DNA of 64,000 nucleotides from JBBQXY01 sp038209195. GTDB taxonomy: Bacteria > Chloroflexota > Ktedonobacteria > Ktedonobacterales > Ktedonobacteraceae. The stretch's first letter is position 1, and each line of letters begins with the position of its first letter. Under the pieces are notes generated by a model. The model did no database searches and was not told the origin of the DNA. It saw nothing but the letters and a program-made list of their open reading frames with translations. The translations under genes were made by a program, and so were the position numbers. Location of the stretch: NCBI GenBank assembly GCA_038209195.1, contig JBBQXY010000005.1, positions 1 through 64,000 on the forward strand, written 5' to 3'. Of the stretch, positions 61,081 to 64,000 are shown piece by piece.

Positions 61081-64000
61081 ATGCCTACACATGATATTAT
61101 CGACAATCGGCGCGAGAAGTTAGTGGACCATATCAACCGCATGCTTGACTCGACAGAGTTCGCACGCTTCGCGGTGGGATATTTCTTTTTATCGGGATTG
61201 GAGAGTATCGCGGAGCGGTTGGAGAATGTCAAGGAGTTGCGCTTGCTGATCGGCAATACGACGAACCGCGAAACACTGGAGCAACTAGCCGAGGGCTATC
61301 ATCGTTTGGAACTGGTGCAGGATGCGCTTGAGGCCCAGAGCTTTCCGAAACGCAGCGCCATGGCGCAAATGGCGCAAGAGACGGCAAAAAACATCCGTTT
61401 CTCCATTGAGCAGATGGATCAGACCGACCAAAGCGAGGTGCTGGTCAAAACACTAGCCAGCATGATTGCTGAGAAACGGCTCAAAGTGCGCGTCTACACA
61501 AAAGGCCGTCTGCATGCCAAAGCCTACATTTTTGACTATTACCATTCACTCTTTGACCGACTCGGCAAACCTGTGGAGCGACACGAAAAAGGCATCGCCG
61601 TTGTAGGGTCCTCCAACCTGACGCTATCTGGCGTGAGCCATAACACGGAATTGAACGTGGTGGTGCAGGGCAACGATAATCACGCGGAATTAGTGCAGTG
61701 GTTTGATGACCTCTGGAACGAGTCAACGGATTTTGATGAGTCTTTGATGCGCGAAATGCAGCAGTCCTGGGCCGTGACCCTGGCAAGTCCATACGATGTC
61801 TATATGAAAACACTGTATGCGCTGGTTAAAGATCGCCTGGAAGGGGAAGACGCCAAAGATATCCTATGGGACGATGAAATCACACAGCGTTTAGCTGATT
61901 TTCAAAAAGTAGCGGTGCGCCAGGCGGTTCAGATCATTCGCGATTTTGGCGGAGCCTTTGTCTCGGATGTGGTCGGGCTTGGAAAAAGCTATATCGGCGC
62001 GGCAATCGTCAAACATTTTGAGCGTACAGATCATGCCCGACCATTGATCATATGTCCCGCTCCACTGGTTGACATGTGGGAACGGGCCAATGAGGTCTAT
62101 CAACTGAATGCACGCGTCCTCTCCATGGGCTATCTGCGCGGCAACGACGATGGCAGCTTCACGTACCTATTAAAAGACCCGAAATATCGTGATCGAGATT
62201 TTGTGTTGATCGACGAGAGCCATAACTTACGCAACTCTGATACACAGCGTTATAAAGTGGTACAAGCATTTTTGGCTACTGGCCGACAATGTTGTTTCTT
62301 GACCGCTACACCGCGCAATAAGAGCGCGTGGGACGTATATTACCAGATCAAACTCTTTCACCAGGACGATAAAACTGATCTCCCCATTGACCCACCCATT
62401 CTGAAAGACTTCTTCCGCTTGATTGAAAAAGGTGAGCGGAAATTACCTGACCTGTTAGCAAATATCCTGATTCGCCGCACACGCAACCATATCTTGCGCT
62501 GGTATGGCTACGACGCCGAGACCGATCAGCCGCTTGACCCTGCGCAATTTCGCGAATATTTAGAGGGGCATAGACGCGCCTACGTGCTGGTTGGGGGCAG
62601 ACATCAATTTTTCCCCAAACGAGTATTGGAGACCATCGAATATAGTATTGAGGATACGTATCGCGGCCTCTACCAGGATTTGCGGACATTTATTGGCAAA
62701 CCACGCAAGGGGCAATCGGCACAAGTGGCAGAAGATGAACTGACCTTTGCCCGCTATGGACTCTGGCAGTATGTTGTGAAAAATAAACAGAAGCAGGAGC
62801 CGTATGTGACAATGCAAAGGGCAGGAGCGAACTTGCGCGGCCTCATACGAGTACTCCTCTTCAAACGCTTTGAGTCCAGTGTCTACGCATTTCAAGAAAC
62901 AGTACGTCGTCTTTTACGAGTCCATAAACTATTCCTGGTCGCCCTCTCACAAGGGATTGTGCCAGCCGGCGAGGAGGCACAGACGATCCTCTACGAGTCC
63001 GATTACGCGGAAGAAACAGAACTCTTGGACGCGTTGCAGCGTGTTTCTGGACGGTACAAAACCGCTGACTTTGATCTCGCTCGCCTGCAAAAACATATCG
63101 AACACGATATCCGTTTATTGGAAAAGATTCTGACCCTGGTTGAGCCGATCTCACCTGAGCAGGACGCGAAACTACAAACGCTCAAGCGACGGCTAGCTAA
63201 GGCACCATTAAACGAGGGGAAACGACTGATCTTCACTCAGTACGCCGATACCGCCCGTTATCTGTACGAGAATTTAAATCCTGGTGGGCAGCGCAGCGAT
63301 ATAGAAGTCATCTATAGCGGTGATAAAAGCAAGGCACGCGTGGTAGGAAGGTTCGCGCCTAAGGCGAATCCTGAGTATGAGTTCCAATCAGGTGAGGGAG
63401 AGATTCAGACGCTAGTAGCCACTGATGTGCTCGCTGAAGGTCTCAACATGCAAGACTGCAATATGATCATTAACTATGATCTGCACTGGAACCCCGTTCG
63501 GCTGATTCAACGCTTTGGGCGTATTGACCGCATTGGTAGCGAACACGCTGTCGTCTATGGTTTCAACTTCCTGCCAGAGACAGGGATAGAGAAAAACCTG
63601 GGCTTGCGCGAAAAGCTCCATAACCGCATCCAGGAGATACATAATACAATTGGTGAAGATTCAGCCATCCTTGACCGTACGGAACAACTCAATGAAGAAG
63701 CCATGTATGCCATCTATGAGAAGCAAGGCAACCAATTAAGCCTCTTTGAAGAAGAGGACGAAGCTTTTCTGGACCTTAACGAGGCCGAAGAGATTATGCG
63801 CCAGTTGCGCAAAGAGAATCCAACAGAATACGAGCGCATCGCCAATTTACATGATGGGATTCGCGCTGTTCAACCAGCAAACTCGTCAAACCAATCGGGA
63901 CTGTATATCTTCTGTCAGGCAGGTCGTTATCAACAACTCTTTTTACTGGACGAGCAAGGTAATATTGTGTCACGAGACATGCCACGAATTTTAGGATTGC
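61081..64000 (+). CDS. PLD-nuclease/SNF2-type helicase fusion (partial, runs off right edge)
   Basis: The first 973 codons are visible. Residues about 1-190 form a PLD-like domain with one HKD motif (LHAKAYIFD at about 144-152, then VGSSNLTLSG). An SF2/SNF2 helicase follows with Walker A SDVVGLGKS (about 296-304), Walker B LIDESHN (about 376), LTATPRN, and in the second RecA lobe VATDVLAEGLNMQ and QRFGRIDRIGS (about 810). The ATG immediately follows the PIN stop. SNF2 helicases with PLD domains are typical of anti-phage loci. The C-terminus is missing. Confidence 0.9.
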   Translation, partial: MPTHDIIDNRREKLVDHINRMLDSTEFARFAVGYFFLSGLESIAERLENVKELRLLIGNTTNRETLEQLAEGYHRLELVQDALEAQSFPKRSAMAQMAQETAKNIRFSIEQMDQTDQSEVLVKTLASMIAEKRLKVRVYTKGRLHAKAYIFDYYHSLFDRLGKPVERHEKGIAVVGSSNLTLSGVSHNTELNVVVQGNDNHAELVQWFDDLWNESTDFDESLMREMQQSWAVTLASPYDVYMKTLYALVKDRLEGEDAKDILWDDEITQRLADFQKVAVRQAVQIIRDFGGAFVSDVVGLGKSYIGAAIVKHFERTDHARPLIICPAPLVDMWERANEVYQLNARVLSMGYLRGNDDGSFTYLLKDPKYRDRDFVLIDESHNLRNSDTQRYKVVQAFLATGRQCCFLTATPRNKSAWDVYYQIKLFHQDDKTDLPIDPPILKDFFRLIEKGERKLPDLLANILIRRTRNHILRWYGYDAETDQPLDPAQFREYLEGHRRAYVLVGGRHQFFPKRVLETIEYSIEDTYRGLYQDLRTFIGKPRKGQSAQVAEDELTFARYGLWQYVVKNKQKQEPYVTMQRAGANLRGLIRVLLFKRFESSVYAFQETVRRLLRVHKLFLVALSQGIVPAGEEAQTILYESDYAEETELLDALQRVSGRYKTADFDLARLQKHIEHDIRLLEKILTLVEPISPEQDAKLQTLKRRLAKAPLNEGKRLIFTQYADTARYLYENLNPGGQRSDIEVIYSGDKSKARVVGRFAPKANPEYEFQSGEGEIQTLVATDVLAEGLNMQDCNMIINYDLHWNPVRLIQRFGRIDRIGSEHAVVYGFNFLPETGIEKNLGLREKLHNRIQEIHNTIGEDSAILDRTEQLNEEAMYAIYEKQGNQLSLFEEEDEAFLDLNEAEEIMRQLRKENPTEYERIANLHDGIRAVQPANSSNQSGLYIFCQAGRYQQLFLLDEQGNIVSRDMPRILGL

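Noticed and set aside
56739..64000. Naming the right-end operon DISARM or BREX
   Set aside because: No DrmA/DrmB, BrxC, PglZ or other required core gene is visible, and the PLD and SNF2 parts are fused. The window ends before the locus does.
1..64000. CRISPR arrays, tRNA or rRNA genes
   Set aside because: No regularly spaced direct repeats with unique spacers, no tRNA-like TTCGA/CCA pattern and no rRNA signature were recognised. The tandem 65- and 70-base repeats have no spacers.

Overview
The window reads as a chromosomal segment of a Ktedonobacteria-like member of the Chloroflexota. This is inferred from mid-range base composition, Gram-positive-style Shine-Dalgarno sites and lipoprotein signals, a T-box tryptophan leader, a DUF1786 protein and many dispersed hairpin repeats; no rRNA or marker tree was available to test it. 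I recognised no rRNA, tRNA, CRISPR array, transposase or phage gene.

Layout. 1-3.0 kb: a class III aminotransferase cut by the left edge, an FTR1 iron permease and a DtxR-type regulator with a candidate operator between them. 3.3-4.1 kb: a secreted LysM/lytic transglycosylase. 4.15-14.9 kb: a tryptophan block consisting of a consensus promoter, a Trp-specific T-box leader, trpS, trpE, trpG, trpD, a trpC-trpF fusion, trpB, trpA, then AroH chorismate mutase and DAHP synthase. These genes cover the shikimate entry step, the whole chorismate-to-tryptophan branch and charging of tRNA-Trp. 15.3-24.8 kb: single genes of mixed role (phosphoesterase, alpha/beta hydrolase, patatin, QueD-like, DJ-1/PfpI, phosphatase, SCP2, HTH protein, a nitrilase-fold protein lacking its cysteine, a molybdopterin-oxidoreductase remnant, DUF1786). 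25.1-32.3 kb: a GH15 glucosidase, a LacI repressor with two matching operators, and a sugar ABC importer with a frameshift near its start and no ATPase gene. 32.5-40.8 kb: typA, a sigma/anti-sigma pair divergent from a tiny secreted peptide, a glutaredoxin-like protein, DUF2085, an MtaB-like enzyme, an acetyltransferase and a Vgb-like propeller lipoprotein. 40.8-48.9 kb: an S9 peptidase, an acidic protein, a hydroxypyruvate-isomerase-like and amidohydrolase pair, an OsmC protein with in-frame TGA at its cysteine position, a lipoprotein with an in-frame TAG, and a Bcp peroxiredoxin. 49-55.6 kb: aguA-aguB (agmatine to putrescine) and nadB-nadC-nadA (aspartate to nicotinate mononucleotide). 56.7-64 kb: a tightly packed putative defence operon (Eco57I-type methylase, PIN nuclease, PLD-SNF2 helicase) running off the right edge.

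The most notable observations are the candidate selenocysteine OsmC protein at 46.7-47.2 kb, the methylase/PIN/PLD-SNF2 module at the right end, the multi-hairpin repeat family whose copies all share one orientation, the Ala-for-Cys nitrilase-fold protein, and the T-box that may control more than trpS. Three disrupted reading frames (SBP frameshift, lipoprotein amber, oxidoreductase remnant) could be real or could reflect assembly errors. That caveat also applies to the selenocysteine idea.
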